Shown here: positions 1 to 11,057 of the stretch, piece by piece
How positions within the stretch are numbered: position 1 is the first letter of the stretch
Layout of the letters: the number at the start of each line of letters is the position of its first letter
Origin: an uncultured Butyricicoccus sp.
GTDB taxonomy: Bacteria; Bacillota; Clostridia; Oscillospirales; Butyricicoccaceae
Length of the DNA: 64,000 bases
NCBI GenBank assembly: GCA_910584935.1
Contig: CAJUDU010000001.1
Coordinates: forward strand, 62,001-126,000
Direction: 5' to 3'
Position numbers and translations under genes: made by a program
The notes under the pieces: generated by a model
Seen by the model: only the letters and a program-made list of their open reading frames with translations
What the model was told of the DNA's origin: nothing
The model's database searches: none

Positions 1-2021
1 TCATTTAAGCTAAGCGCACGCAAACCACCTTTACGGATATTTTGCAAATCACTAAGCACGATGCGTTTAACAATGCCCATTTTCGTGACAAATACCATGT
101 ATTTGTCCTCAGAAAATTCACGAATCGGGAACATAGCGGTTACTTTTTCTTCTGGGTTAAGCTCCAGCAGATTAACAATATTGGTACCCTTTGCGGCGCG
201 TCCGGCTTCGGGCACCTGATAGCCTTTCAGCTTATAAACTTTACCCTGTGTGGTAAAGAATAGTAAGGTATCATGCGTAGAAGCGGTAAACAGACCGCGT
301 GTAAAATCTTCCTCACGGGTAGACATGGCATTGACACCGCGCCCACCACGGTTTTGTGCCCGATAAGCAGAAGTTGGGATACGTTTGATATAGTTGAAAT
401 GGGTTAATGTGTAAGTGCTATCCTGTTCTTCAATTAAATCCTCAATGTCGATTTCATCCGCGACATTTGCAATTTCGGTACGCCGTTCGTCGCTGTAAGC
501 GTGCTTTATCTCTAAAAGCTCTTTTTTCACAACATCCAGCATATTTTTATCGCTAGAGAGGATTTCCATAAACCCGGCAATTTTGCCTTCCAGTTCCTGA
601 TATTCATCATCAATTTTTTGCTGTTCCAAACCGGATAACCGTCCCAAACGCATATCGACAATGGCTTGTGCCTGTGGTTCATCGAGATGGAATTCAAAAT
701 GTTCCTCGCCATCGACAATACCTAACAGTGCAATCTGATCAACCCAAAACGGTTCTTTGCAAAGGTTCATTTTTGCTTCGGCTTCGTTCTTTGACTGACG
801 AATAATGGCAATAATCCGGTCAATATTATCCTGGTCAGTTGCGACTTTTAAGCCTTCTAAAATGTGTGCGCGCGCCTGTGCTTTTTCCAGGTCAAAACGT
901 GTTCTGCGCTCCACAACATTTTTTTGGAAGTCGATATAATAGTCAATAATTTCCCGCAGTGCAAGCACTCTTGGCTGTACTTTATCCGGATTAGATGGAA
1001 TCGGTACCAGTGCCAACATAATCATGGAACAAGTATCTTGAAGCTGGGTATAATTGTAAAGCTGATTAAGCACAACCTGTGCATTGGCATCACGTTTGAT
1101 ATCGATAACGATACGCATCCCCTCGCGGGAAGAATGGTCCATGATATTGGAAATGCCTTCAACGCGCTTATCTTTGACAAGGTTTGCGATTGCCTCAACC
1201 AAACGGGCTTTATTGACCATATAAGGGATTTCAGTGACAACGATTTGGCTTTTTCCGCCGGGCAATTCCTCAATTTCGCAGCGTGCGCGGACTTTAATTT
1301 TACCACGTCCAGTTGCATAAGCCGAACGGATTCCCGAACGCCCCATAATGATGCCGCCGGTTGGGAAATCGGGGCCTTTAATGATGCTGCAAAGCGCATC
1401 GAAATCGGCTTCCGGGTTATCAATGACATAGCACACGCCATCAATAACTTCGCCCAAATTATGTGGTGGGATATTGGTTGCCATACCGACAGCGATGCCA
1501 TTGGAGCCATTGACCAGCAAGCAGGGGAAGCGTGAAGGCAGGACAACAGGTTCTTTGCGTTCCTCATCGAAATTGGGCTGAAAATTAACGGTATTTTTTT
1601 TAATGTCGGCAAGCAGCGCATTAGAAATCTTAGCCATACGCGCTTCGGTATAACGGTAAGCGGCTGGGGGATCGCCATCGACCGAACCAAAGTTGCCATG
1701 CCCATCAATCAAAGGGTAGCGCAATGAAAAAGGCTGTGCCATACGGACAAGGGCGTCATAAACCGAGGCATCGCCATGCGGATGATAACGTCCGAGCACA
1801 TTACCAACGGTTGTTGCAGATTTACGGTAAGGTTTATCACTGGTCAGCCCATCTTCAAACATGGCATAGAGGATACGCCGGTGAACCGGTTTCAGCCCAT
1901 CACGGACATCAGGCAAGGCGCGTCCAGCGATAACGCTCATCGCGTAATCGATATAAGATTTTTTCATTTCCCGGTCAAGGTCGACCGGCAATATTTTCTG
2001 ATTTTCGTATTCCTGGCTCAT
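1..2021 (-). CDS. gyrA: DNA gyrase subunit A, 3' end beyond the window
   Basis: Catalytic A subunit of the type II topoisomerase that introduces negative supercoils, working as an A2B2 tetramer with GyrB. The minus-strand frame is open from the ATG at 2019-2021 to the window edge, about 673 codons of a protein normally near 820, so the end of the C-terminal beta-pinwheel is missing. The start reads [20 protein letters not shown], followed by the conserved HRRILYAM and [19 protein letters not shown], which includes the region around the active-site tyrosine ([10 protein letters not shown]). An AGGACCC-type Shine-Dalgarno lies just before the start. It is the last gene of the dnaA-to-gyrA leftward block. 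The 304-bp gap to gyrB is unusually long and holds two dispersed repeats. Confidence 0.96.
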   Translation of the reverse strand, partial: MSQEYENQKILPVDLDREMKKSYIDYAMSVIAGRALPDVRDGLKPVHRRILYAMFEDGLTSDKPYRKSATTVGNVLGRYHPHGDASVYDALVRMAQPFSLRYPLIDGHGNFGSVDGDPPAAYRYTEARMAKISNALLADIKKNTVNFQPNFDEERKEPVVLPSRFPCLLVNGSNGIAVGMATNIPPHNLGEVIDGVCYVIDNPEADFDALCSIIKGPDFPTGGIIMGRSGIRSAYATGRGKIKVRARCEIEELPGGKSQIVVTEIPYMVNKARLVEAIANLVKDKRVEGISNIMDHSSREGMRIVIDIKRDANAQVVLNQLYNYTQLQDTCSMIMLALVPIPSNPDKVQPRVLALREIIDYYIDFQKNVVERRTRFDLEKAQARAHILEGLKVATDQDNIDRIIAIIRQSKNEAEAKMNLCKEPFWVDQIALLGIVDGEEHFEFHLDEPQAQAIVDMRLGRLSGLEQQKIDDEYQELEGKIAGFMEILSSDKNMLDVVKKELLEIKHAYSDERRTEIANVADEIDIEDLIEEQDSTYTLTHFNYIKRIPTSAYRAQNRGGRGVNAMSTREEDFTRGLFTASTHDTLLFFTTQGKVYKLKGYQVPEAGRAAKGTNIVNLLELNPEEKVTAMFPIREFSEDKYMVFVTKMGIVKRIVLSDLQNIRKGGLRALSLN

Positions 2022-2046
2022 TTAGGGTCCTTTCTATTGTCCTCCG

Positions 2047-2150
2047 CGGACGGCGGTCCTGCGCGGACGGCGCCCCTGCGCGGGGAGCGCCAAAGGGACA
2101 TCGTCCCTTTGGAATCCCGGTTTTCCAATGCTGCACCGCAGCATTGGAAA
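2047..2150. repeat. GC-rich hairpin repeat, family B, copy 1
   Basis: This noncoding stretch between gyrB and gyrA has two modules. One is a GC-rich block whose complement contains GCGCCGTCCGCGCAGGACCG, also present at about 9728-9748. The other is a hairpin of the type CCAAAGGG...CCCTTTGG, also present near 9700-9725 and 18513-18540. A further inverted repeat (TTTTCCAATGCTG / CAGCATTGGAAAA) lies at about 2120-2152. Three copies of the modules in one window, all intergenic, point to a dispersed repeat rather than a single terminator. Function unknown. Confidence 0.6.
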
Positions 2151-2227
2151 ACTGTTTTGTATGCAGACGGACAATATTTGATTTTGTGTTCGGAAAACAG
2201 AACCGCCGCCCCCTAGGCGGCGGTAAA

Positions 2228-2325
2228 TGGGTTTTCTTTGACTTCCGCTTTTGCTTCTACGTGCCACGCGCGGCAGCGCGAAGTGAAATTTTCTTTGCCT
2301 ACTTTCTTTTATAAAAGAAAGTAGG
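2228..2325. repeat. Palindromic dispersed repeat, family A, copy 1
   Basis: A perfect 28-bp palindrome (2298-2325, half-site CCTACTTTCTTTTA) directly abuts the gyrB stop codon. Outside it, the complement reads CAAAGAAAATTTCACTT, followed by a GC-rich stretch ending in CGGAAGT. The same succession occurs at 13017-13112 after khpB. The palindrome could serve as a terminator for gyrB, but conservation beyond the hairpin marks a repeat element of about 100 bp. Confidence 0.65.
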
Positions 2326-4296
<1,971 letters not shown>

Positions 4297-4356
4297 TCAT
4301 TTTTTCCTTTACAGTTGCAGCATATAGGTAAACAGCGGGAAGGGAAAAAACGCCAT

Positions 4357-4614
4357 TTAACGTATGCCATCTTCAGCACGTTTTTGCAGGGTGCGGGAAG
4401 AAATCTGTGAAATATAAAGAATTTCACCGACTTCACCCATACAAAGTACAGCAGATTTTGGTAAATCATCACACAGGTCAATGATACGCCCTTCTTCCGT
4501 CAGGCGTTCCAGCAAGCGGCGGGTACGTCCGGAAACAGTTGCCGTATCCATATCAAAAATGGAAACAACCGACCGGAGCGGAACCATATAATCCCTGCCG
4601 ATATGTATATACAT
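4357..4614 (-). CDS. remB: RemB/YaaB family protein (DUF370)
   Basis: An 85-aa protein of the RemA/RemB (DUF370) family, small DNA-binding or scaffold proteins named for extracellular matrix regulation in Bacillus. I place the start at MYIHIGRDYMVPLRSVVSIF because family members begin with MYIH-type sequence and an AGGTGA site lies 8 nt upstream; an in-frame ATG at 4653 would add 13 unsupported residues. The position between recF and gyrB is exactly that of B. subtilis yaaB (remB). The C-terminal SRTLQKRAE resembles the family's LSSSTLKKRA ending. The role here is inferred from family and position only. Confidence 0.85.
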   Translation of the reverse strand: MYIHIGRDYMVPLRSVVSIFDMDTATVSGRTRRLLERLTEEGRIIDLCDDLPKSAVLCMGEVGEILYISQISSRTLQKRAEDGIR

Positions 4615-4789
4615 AAAATTTGTCACCTGCCTTGCATGGATTGATACCACCATTATTATTATATCATTTTTTTGCGATTTTGTCCGGAAAAAACGCCAAA
4701 TATTTTTATGAGAATACAGGTCTTATGGCTTTATCCAATAAACCTTAGCTACTGCGCCGTTTGTATAGCGGATTGCATAAAAAATAGGT

Positions 4790-5908
4790 TTACCGATTTG
4801 CCAGCTGGGGCATGATTTTGCCGGCATGAACGGTAAAAACTTTGCCGGCATGGATTTTTTCCGCAATATCGTCCTCACAGCAGGTGATGATTACCTGTCC
4901 TTCACCAATACGGTTTAATACAAAATCCTGCCGTTTTTTATCCAGCTCTGACAGCACATCATCCAGCAGCAAAACAGGATATTCCCCACAATCATCAAAA
5001 AACATATCGCGTTCAGCAAGTTTGAGTGCCAAAGCACAGGTGCGTACCTGTCCCTGTGAGCCAAAGGAAGATGCTGACACGCCATTGATTGACAAATCCA
5101 TATCATCCTTATGCGGCCCTGACAGGCAGCTATGAGCTGCCAGTTCAAATTTGCGGTGACTCATGGCATGGTCAATGAGCTGTTGTTCAATTGCCTCGCT
5201 TGCTGCAAAGGGGTCTGACACGCCCGACACGGTCTTATAAACAATCTGCAAGGTTTCATGCGGGGCAGCCTCGAAATGCACCACAGCGGCTTTCTCAGAC
5301 AGTTTACGGATATAATATGCCCGATACCGGATGATGGCGGCGCCAAGGCGCGCCATGCGCAGGGAAAAATCGTCAAGGGTTTCCAGCAAAGAGGGTTTTT
5401 CTTCATAATCGCGCAAAATACGGTTTTTATGTGCCAGCAACCGTTCATATTCATGGGATATTTTATCATAATTCGGACGGAGTTGGCATAATGCGGTATC
5501 TAGAAAACGCCGCCGGGCAGATGCTCCTGCTCGAATCAAATATAAATCATCTGGACAAAATAAAACGGTTTTTAAAATGCCTCGCGCATCACCCTGGCGC
5601 TTCATTCGCACACCATTGCGCCAAACTTCTGCCGCACGTTTGTCAAATAATCGCAATGCAACCGAAAATTTTGTGTTCTCCGCTTCAAATTCACCGGCAA
5701 TGGTGCATTCCGCCGCACCAAACCGCACTCCTTCTTTTTTTTGTCCAGTCCGGAATAATTTAATGGTCGACAATGCGGCAGCCGCTTCCAGCAGATTTGT
5801 TTTGCCTTGGGCATTTTCGCCGCTTATCACATTGACGCCGGGCGCAAATACAAACCGTTCCTCTGCATAGTTGCGAAAGTTATGCAGGTTTATGCTGTTT
5901 ATCTTCAT
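4790..5908 (-). CDS. recF: DNA replication and repair protein RecF
   Basis: SMC-like ATPase that helps load RecA onto gapped DNA. The product is 372 aa. The N-terminal MKINSINLHNFRNY is typical, the Walker A motif is SGENAQGKTNLLEA, the ABC signature region appears as FGSQGQVRT, and the Walker B/D-loop as LLLDDVLSELD. Two consecutive ATG codons (5911 and 5908) follow GGTGAGG; I chose the second because spacing is better and it matches the family N terminus. It lies between rlbA and remB. Confidence 0.95.
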   Translation of the reverse strand: MKINSINLHNFRNYAEERFVFAPGVNVISGENAQGKTNLLEAAAALSTIKLFRTGQKKEGVRFGAAECTIAGEFEAENTKFSVALRLFDKRAAEVWRNGVRMKRQGDARGILKTVLFCPDDLYLIRAGASARRRFLDTALCQLRPNYDKISHEYERLLAHKNRILRDYEEKPSLLETLDDFSLRMARLGAAIIRYRAYYIRKLSEKAAVVHFEAAPHETLQIVYKTVSGVSDPFAASEAIEQQLIDHAMSHRKFELAAHSCLSGPHKDDMDLSINGVSASSFGSQGQVRTCALALKLAERDMFFDDCGEYPVLLLDDVLSELDKKRQDFVLNRIGEGQVIITCCEDDIAEKIHAGKVFTVHAGKIMPQLANR

Positions 5909-6005
5909 CATTCGCCTCACCATGTTGTCTTTTTCTCGTTATACACAATTCGTGTAGCAATGTCCATACCTCATGGACATTGCTTTTCAATACAGGGTTG
6001 TATTT

Positions 6006-6227
6006 TTATGCACTGGTAATATCCAATAAGATATCATCCAGTTTTACTTTGTCGCCAGTATGCAATTTTTTGCCGCGCATGGTGCAAGGTTCACCATTGA
6101 CAAAAACTTCCCCATTTGCAATGCGGATTTTTGCTTCCCCGCCGGAAGATACAAGATTTGCAAATTTCAGCAGCGCATCCAGCTTAATATATTCACCCAC
6201 AATGCGAATCTCCTTTATGATTTCCAT
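6006..6227 (-). CDS. rlbA: S4-domain RNA-binding protein (YaaA/RlbA type)
   Basis: A 73-aa protein made almost entirely of an S4 RNA-binding fold: [20 protein letters not shown], then [17 protein letters not shown] and GDKV. It occupies the conserved slot between dnaN and recF, where the B. subtilis homologue (yaaA, also called rlbA) has been linked to ribosome assembly. A GGAG-type ribosome binding site precedes the start. The gaps to dnaN (31 bp) and recF (97 bp) fit co-transcription. Confidence 0.9.
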   Translation of the reverse strand: MEIIKEIRIVGEYIKLDALLKFANLVSSGGEAKIRIANGEVFVNGEPCTMRGKKLHTGDKVKLDDILLDITSA

Positions 6228-6258
6228 TTTTTCGGCTCCTTAAACAAAAATCCTATCA

Positions 6259-7371
6259 TTATTCACCTGATTTTAATCGTACTGGCAATACCAGATAGGT
6301 AAATGCATTGCCTTCCGCAGGATTTAACACCAGCGGATTGAGTGCCCCTTTTAATCCCATTAGAATTTTATCATCTGGACAGGCGCGCAGCGCATCCAAT
6401 AAATAACGGTTATTAAAACCAATTTCTAAATTTTCCACTGGTTCTTCCAGTGCATATTCATCATATGATTTACCAACGGCTGTAATGCAGCTCATTTTAA
6501 TGACAGGCCCGTCAAAGGATAAGCGCACTGGATTTTTTAGTTTTTCTGAAACAATCAAGGAAACACGTTCAATACTGGTAATCATTTCACGTGCATGAAT
6601 TGGTATAGTATAACTAAAATCAGTTGGAATTGCCGAACGGTAATTTAAGAATTCGCCGTCAATCAGCCGGGTAATAAAAATTGTGTCATTGATGGAAAAT
6701 AAAATATGTTTTTCGTCGGGATAAATGGAAACCTTTTTCTCGGAATCATCGCTGAGAATGCGTTCGATTTCCCGCAAAGCATTTCCTGGGACAACAAAGT
6801 GCATATCTTTTTCTGGCGCTGGTTCTAAAATTTCGCGTCGTACAGCAAGCCGGTAACCATCCACAGCAACAATATTTAAATTATTCTGTGTGATTTCAAA
6901 CAGACAGCCGGTGTGAATTGGTTTGGCTTCATTGTCTGAAACGGCGAAAATTGTTTGGGAAATCATAGATTTTAGGGTAGGTTGGGGCATATTAATCTGT
7001 TGGTTTCGGTCAACTTCGGGCATTTGTGGAAAATCATCAGATGCGGAGGCAACTAAATTGAAAACAGCGCGTCCGCATTTGATGGTTGTCAGCATTTTTT
7101 CATCAGTTTCTACATATATAATATCATTTGGAAGTTTACGGATAATATCGCCTAGGAGTTTTGCATTTAATACAATTTCGCCTTGTTCTATAATATCCGC
7201 GTCAATGCCAGTGCGAATGCCAATAGAAAGGTCATAACCAGCCAGCACCAGGGTGTTTGTCGCTGTAATTCGGATGCCTTCTAATACAGCAATGGTAGAT
7301 TTTGTGGATACTGCGCGGGAAGTGATATTGATTGCGTCGAGAAATGTCGATTTTTCACAAGAGAATTTCAT
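6259..7371 (-). CDS. dnaN: DNA polymerase III beta sliding clamp
   Basis: The 370-aa processivity clamp: three similar domains that form a ring as a dimer. The start MKFSCEKSTFLDAINITSRA and the C-terminal YLVLPVRLKSGE are typical. It follows dnaA in the leftward operon, separated by the 424-bp oriC region. Confidence 0.97.
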   Translation of the reverse strand: MKFSCEKSTFLDAINITSRAVSTKSTIAVLEGIRITATNTLVLAGYDLSIGIRTGIDADIIEQGEIVLNAKLLGDIIRKLPNDIIYVETDEKMLTTIKCGRAVFNLVASASDDFPQMPEVDRNQQINMPQPTLKSMISQTIFAVSDNEAKPIHTGCLFEITQNNLNIVAVDGYRLAVRREILEPAPEKDMHFVVPGNALREIERILSDDSEKKVSIYPDEKHILFSINDTIFITRLIDGEFLNYRSAIPTDFSYTIPIHAREMITSIERVSLIVSEKLKNPVRLSFDGPVIKMSCITAVGKSYDEYALEEPVENLEIGFNNRYLLDALRACPDDKILMGLKGALNPLVLNPAEGNAFTYLVLPVRLKSGE

Positions 7372-7425
7372 GATTTATTTGTTCCTTTCTTATTTTCCAC
7401 AGGTAAGGTTTAGCGGGGTGGCTGC

Positions 7426-7439
7426 TTTTCCCGGGAAAT
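7426..7439. promoter_or_regulatory. Candidate Noc-binding site (NBS-like palindrome)
   Basis: The 14-mer TTTTCCCGGGAAAT differs at one position from the B. subtilis Noc site ATTTCCCGGGAAAT. It lies in oriC between dnaN and the DnaA-trio. A noc-type gene is at 17662-18471. Site specificity of this Noc is not known, so the call is tentative. Confidence 0.45.
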
Positions 7440-7467
7440 GAACCCATAATAATATTATCTATGATTT

Positions 7468-7503
7468 TAGTAGTAGTAGTAGTAGTGTGGAAACTGTGGA
7501 TAA
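7468..7503 (+). promoter_or_regulatory. DnaA-trio unwinding element with adjoining DnaA boxes
   Basis: Six perfect TAG trinucleotides (7468-7485) are followed without gap by two DnaA boxes on the complement (GTTTCCACA at 7486-7494, TTATCCACA at 7495-7503). Read on the other strand this is box-box-CTA repeats, the order known for the B. subtilis basal unwinding system, in which DnaA loads onto trios in the strand being opened. A separate GC-rich spacer is lacking. Confidence 0.85.
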
Positions 7504-7795
7504 GTGGAATTTTGTCCGGGAATCCGGGGAAAAATTCGTCCACAGGCAGCTTGGGATAGTGTGGGATAACTTGGGATAGAAATTTTCGGGTAAATTTTAT
7601 ACACAGGTTATCCCTGTGAATTTCACAGGCGGATTGTGGATAACTTTTCAGACAAATCACACAAGTCACACGCTGAAAAGTAACATTTTGTTACTTCTCA
7701 AGGCAGGGGAAACATTCTGTTACGCAGAAAGCCCATGACGGAAATCCTGCATAACAGCGGATACGTCGTCCGATAAAATATATTTGGGCGGTGGG

Positions 7796-9091
7796 TTATA
7801 AGTTTTGGATATTGTCAATTAATGTCCGGATGATATCATCTGTTTCAGGATTACGTTTGCGTTCATTTTCGATTTTGTCACAAGCGTGCATGACAGTGGT
7901 ATGGTCACGACCAAAATACCTGCCGATTTCGGGCAGGGAATTGTTGGTTAGTTTACGGATGAGATACATTGCGATTTGACGCGGGCGCACGGTGTCTTTT
8001 GACCGTTTGTTTGCGTGGATTTGATCGATGGGGATGGAATAAAAATTAGAAACAATTTGTAAGATAATATCCGGTGTTGGGTTAAGCCCTGGATTGATGG
8101 ACTTGACTTCTTCAATGACAGTTTCTACAATTTCGGTTGTGATGGGTTCGCCATTCAGTTCATGTTTTGCCTTGATTTTTTTGACTGTCCCTTCAAGCTG
8201 CCGAACGTTGGATTTTAAATTTTCCGCGATTTGGTACATGATATCCCGTGGCAATTCAAACCCTAATTTCATTGCCTTCGCGTTAATGATAGCGAGGCGG
8301 GTTTCAAAGTCTGGCGGCTGGATATCTGCCAATAAACCCCATTCAAACCGGGTTTTCATGCGGTCTTCCAGTGTATTCATTTCTTTTGGGGGACGGTCAG
8401 AAGTTAAAACAAGCTGTTTGCCTGATTCATAGAGCGCATTAAACGTATGGAAAAATTCTTCTTGGGTACGTTCTTTGCCCGCGATAAACTGGATATCATC
8501 AATTAACAATAAATCGGTTACACGGTATTTGCCGCGAAAGGACTGTACATCGCCTTCTTGGATGGCAGTGACCAATTCATTGGTAAAATCTTCTCCCTTG
8601 ACATAAATAATGCGGAAATTAGGGTGGTTTTGATGCACAACGTTGCCGATTGCATGCAGCAGATGGGTTTTGCCTAACCCGGATTGCCCATAAATAAACA
8701 GTGGGTTGTAATTTTCCGCCGGGCTGTTTGCAACAGCGATTGCTGCCGCGTGTGCAAATTTGTTAGAAGATCCTACAATAAAATGTTCAAAGGTATATTC
8801 ATCTTCAAAAGAAAGCCCAATTAGTGTGTTTGCTACAGGGGTTTCGTCGCCGAGAATGACAGAAATTTGTATAGGCCCGCCGAGAAGCTGAGCAACCGCA
8901 GTTGATAAGGGTTCTAAAAAACGGCTTTCTATAATTTCTTTCTTAAATTGTCCGGAAGCGCGTATGACAAGCCGGTCACCACTTAGTGTGACAACTTCCG
9001 CATCATCGAACCATGCGGAAAGGGTGACAGGGCTGATTGTTTTCTCCATATAGGAAAGCGCCATTTTGAGAATATCGTTTGGACCGTTCAT
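7796..9091 (-). CDS. dnaA: Chromosomal replication initiator DnaA
   Basis: AAA+ initiator that binds TTATCCACA boxes and opens oriC. The product is 431 aa, slightly shorter than the usual 440-460 because the linker between domains I and III is short. Domain I begins at MNGPNDILKMALSYM. Walker A is GQSGLGKTH, Walker B LLLIDDIQF, and the helix-turn-helix signature in domain IV is GRDHTTVMHACDKI. It reads away from rpmH and is followed by oriC and dnaN. Confidence 0.98.
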   Translation of the reverse strand: MNGPNDILKMALSYMEKTISPVTLSAWFDDAEVVTLSGDRLVIRASGQFKKEIIESRFLEPLSTAVAQLLGGPIQISVILGDETPVANTLIGLSFEDEYTFEHFIVGSSNKFAHAAAIAVANSPAENYNPLFIYGQSGLGKTHLLHAIGNVVHQNHPNFRIIYVKGEDFTNELVTAIQEGDVQSFRGKYRVTDLLLIDDIQFIAGKERTQEEFFHTFNALYESGKQLVLTSDRPPKEMNTLEDRMKTRFEWGLLADIQPPDFETRLAIINAKAMKLGFELPRDIMYQIAENLKSNVRQLEGTVKKIKAKHELNGEPITTEIVETVIEEVKSINPGLNPTPDIILQIVSNFYSIPIDQIHANKRSKDTVRPRQIAMYLIRKLTNNSLPEIGRYFGRDHTTVMHACDKIENERKRNPETDDIIRTLIDNIQNL

Positions 9092-9137
9092 TGTTTATAT
9101 CATCTCTCCTCATTTTACCGATTCCTATTCAACATAA

Positions 9138-9166
9138 ATAATAGCACAACCTGTGGATTTCTTCAA
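9138..9166 (-). promoter_or_regulatory. Probable dnaA promoter
   Basis: On the minus strand, TTGAAG (9161-9166) and TATTAT (9138-9143) are separated by 17 bp. The spacer contains the DnaA-box-like AATCCACAG, and more TTTTCCACA-like 9-mers lie at 9191-9199 and about 9224-9232. This suggests DnaA autoregulation and the upstream half of a bipartite origin. Confidence 0.65.
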
Positions 9167-9216
9167 TGTAAAATCGCAGCCAAGCGAAAGTTTTCCACAG
9201 GATCGGCATCTGCTTG

Positions 9217-9246
9217 TTGACGGGTGGAAAACAGATATGCTATGAT
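9217..9246 (+). promoter_or_regulatory. Probable promoter of the cupin gene
   Basis: TTGACG (9217-9222) and TATGAT (9241-9246) are spaced 18 bp apart, 34 bp before the ATG at 9280. A DnaA-box-like GTGGAAAAC lies in the spacer. Confidence 0.6.
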
Positions 9247-9279
9247 AGAATGCAGAATGCGGTTTAGGGAGGAAAGATC

Positions 9280-9612
9280 ATGCTGCCAGTTCTTTTTAAT
9301 AAGATAAAAAAGGCAAAATTAAAAGCTACGGCACAGCAGCCATATGATGGTTGTGTTGTGGCGAAGATGCTTATTAATGCCAATCATGAAATTACGCTGA
9401 ATACATTGCCAGCGGGAGCCTCTATCAATTTATGTGAACATCAAGCCAGTGATGAAATGAACTATATTATCAGTGGGACAGGCTGTGCGGTTTGTGATGG
9501 TGAAGAAAAGCCGTTGCAGCCAGGGGATTGCCATTATTGTCCAAAGGGCGCAAGCCATACGATTATCAATACTGGGTCAAATGATTTATTACTTTTCACA
9601 GTAAAGCAATAG
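9280..9612 (+). CDS. Small cupin-domain protein
   Basis: A 110-aa single-domain cupin. The two cupin motifs are visible: LCEHQASDEMNYIISGTGCA (the E and H positions, partly conserved) and PGDCHYCPKGASHTIINTG with the second metal-ligand histidine. Such proteins bind a metal and a small ligand; the substrate cannot be told. It is monocistronic between dnaA and rpmH, preceded by GGGAGGAAAG. An unusual neighbour for this slot, with no known replication role. Confidence 0.8.
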   Translation: MLPVLFNKIKKAKLKATAQQPYDGCVVAKMLINANHEITLNTLPAGASINLCEHQASDEMNYIISGTGCAVCDGEEKPLQPGDCHYCPKGASHTIINTGSNDLLLFTVKQ

Positions 9613-9639
9613 CTTTGCACATAACCCGATGCTGATTAA

Positions 9640-9765
9640 GCGAAAGGGCTTTTGCTCGCTGTCGCTTCGCAGGGAGCAGTAACGGCAGGTGAAAATCAGG
9701 TTCCCAAAGGGGGAAGCCCCCTTTGGCGCCGTCCGCGCAGGACCGCTGCCCGCGTAGGGCGGTGA
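9640..9765. repeat. GC-rich hairpin repeat, family B, copy 2
   Basis: This fills most of the 328-bp gap between the cupin gene and rpmH. It contains the hairpin CCCAAAGGGGG/CCCCCTTTGG (about 9702-9726) followed by GCGCCGTCCGCGCAGGACCG, which matches the complement of the block at about 2050-2075. It may also terminate the cupin transcript. Confidence 0.6.
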
Positions 9766-9783
9766 TGATTGCAGAAAAAATTC

Positions 9784-9813
9784 TTGACAGGAGCCAGTGC
9801 TTGCGCCTATAAT
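9784..9813 (+). promoter_or_regulatory. rpmH promoter
   Basis: Consensus TTGACA (9784-9789) and TATAAT (9808-9813) with 18-bp spacing, leaving a leader of about 120 nt before rpmH. Confidence 0.85.
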
Positions 9814-9940
9814 AAGACTGATTCAGGCTGCTTTGGACAGGCAGCGGCATAACCCTGGATTTTCCCTTTGTTGCGCCGGGTTTGTGCCGGTGCCCGTTCA
9901 TTTGTTTATTGAATTTTTTTTAGATTAGGAGGTGCAGTTT

Positions 9941-10075
9941 ATGCTGAGAACTTATCAACCGAAAAAGCGTCAGCGCAGCCGGGAACATGGTTTCCGTAAA
10001 AGAATGTCTACTTCAAATGGCAGAAAGGTGCTTGCACGTCGCCGTGCAAAAGGCCGCGCTCGCTTGAGCCATTGA
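9941..10075 (+). CDS. rpmH: Ribosomal protein bL34
   Basis: A 44-aa, very basic protein of the large ribosomal subunit. It begins [20 protein letters not shown] and ends with the conserved [13 protein letters not shown]. The ribosome binding site is TTAGGAGGTG, 5-6 nt before the ATG. It is the first gene of the conserved rightward block next to dnaA. A strong terminator at 10191 separates it from rnpA, so the two may be expressed unequally. Confidence 0.98.
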   Translation: MLRTYQPKKRQRSREHGFRKRMSTSNGRKVLARRRAKGRARLSH

Positions 10076-10190
10076 TTTGCTGCAAAAATAAAACTTTGGG
10101 TTTTATTTGCGCCTATCTTTTTTTCTACCTTGGGCGTTTTTGGGGGTGCCCCGTGCGGCAGCTCCCTAAATTACCATGCCAAGTATAAAG

Positions 10191-10220
10191 GGACCGCCGG
10201 TTTTGTGCGGTCCTTTTTTT
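10191..10220 (+). terminator. rpmH intrinsic terminator
   Basis: Stem GGACCGC (10191-10197) / GCGGTCC (10207-10213) followed by seven T residues. The remaining sequence to rnpA (10221-10428) contains nothing I can name beyond a probable promoter region. Confidence 0.9.
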
Positions 10221-10428
10221 CAGAATATCTGTCCCACCTGTTATTTTTTTCGGTCTGGCGGTTTGTGGGATGGATACCTTCACGAACGATTTCAAAATGC
10301 CGCCAGGCAGACCATGGGAAAATAAAAGACTTCCTTTTACTTTGTTCACTTGACCTGTGGTGTCCCTTTTTCAGCCCCCTCGGGCATCAGGGGCTTTCCG
10401 CGCTTTTAAGGAGGCGCGCCTTTCGATT

Positions 10429-10782
10429 ATGAAAAAAACTTGGCGAATCAAACAAAACTATGAATTCCGTCGGCTGTACCGGCGTGGGAAATCTGTGGCA
10501 ACCCCTTTTTTAGTGCTCTATGCCCTCAAAAACCGCCGCAGAATCAACCGCATCGGTTTGACCGTCAGCCCAAAATTGGGCGGCGCTGTCGTGCGTAACC
10601 GTATTAAACGTTTGCTGCGGGAGGCTTACCGCCTGCATGAACATGAACTGAAAACAGGTTACGATTTTGTGTTGGTGGCACGTCAGCGTATGGTTCGGGC
10701 AAATTGTGCCCAAACAGAACAAGAACTTTTACGCGCTGTGCGTAAGTTAGGGCTTGATGAAAATGGAGGCGGAGGATTGTGA
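10429..10782 (+). CDS. rnpA: Ribonuclease P protein component
   Basis: Protein subunit of RNase P, which trims the 5' leader of tRNA precursors. The product is 117 aa. It begins [20 protein letters not shown] and contains the family signature [15 protein letters not shown]. The start at 10429 is fixed by AAGGAGG at 10408-10414 and family length; an upstream in-frame ATG at 10357 adds an unrelated N terminus. Its stop overlaps the GTG start of yidD. Confidence 0.96.
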   Translation: MKKTWRIKQNYEFRRLYRRGKSVATPFLVLYALKNRRRINRIGLTVSPKLGGAVVRNRIKRLLREAYRLHEHELKTGYDFVLVARQRMVRANCAQTEQELLRAVRKLGLDENGGGGL

Positions 10783-10991
10783 AACCAATCATATTAAGCG
10801 CAATCCGCTTGTACCAAAAACGGATTTCTCCAGGTTTGCCGCCACGCTGCCGCTATATTCCAACTTGTTCACAGTATGCGTTGGAGGCAGTGGAAAAATA
10901 TGGAACGCTCAAAGGCAGCCTGCTGGCTGCGAAACGAATTGCTCGCTGCCATCCGTTTTCTAAACATGATATCTATGATCCGGTTCCCTGA
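10779..10991 (+). CDS. yidD: Membrane protein insertion efficiency factor YidD
   Basis: A 70-aa protein of the YidD family, which assists YidC-dependent membrane insertion. The core is [20 protein letters not shown], then [14 protein letters not shown] and the cysteine in RCHPFSKHD. The start is GTG (10779), overlapping the rnpA stop by 4 nt, with GGAGGATT just upstream. The order rnpA-yidD-yidC is conserved across bacteria. Confidence 0.95.
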   Translation: MKPIILSAIRLYQKRISPGLPPRCRYIPTCSQYALEAVEKYGTLKGSLLAAKRIARCHPFSKHDIYDPVP

Positions 10992-11057
10992 AATTGGGCG
11001 TTTCCTCTTTTTTTTCAGGGTTCCTGACAACAACTTTTTTGGAGGATCATAAAAAAT

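Larger units (their letters stand above)
7372..7795. other. Chromosomal replication origin region (oriC), dnaA-dnaN intergenic
   Basis: This AT-rich gap holds DnaA-box-like 9-mers. A TTTTCCACA lies at 7393-7401. On the complement, TTATCCACA lies at 7495-7503 and 7635-7643 and GTTTCCACA at 7486-7494. TTATACACA lies at 7597-7605. Degenerate copies (GTGGGATAA, TTGGGATAG, TTATCCCTG) fill 7541-7616. Six TAG trinucleotides abut the 7486/7495 pair. Gene order flips around dnaA. All this matches the downstream half of a Firmicute bipartite origin. Confidence 0.93.

Noticed and set aside
864..1535. Long plus-strand ORF opposite gyrA
   Set aside because: It lies wholly within gyrA on the other strand, has no ribosome binding site and no family resemblance.
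7468..7485. TAG run as a chance microsatellite
   Set aside because: Its contact with two tandem DnaA boxes in the dnaA-dnaN gap gives it a specific known role.
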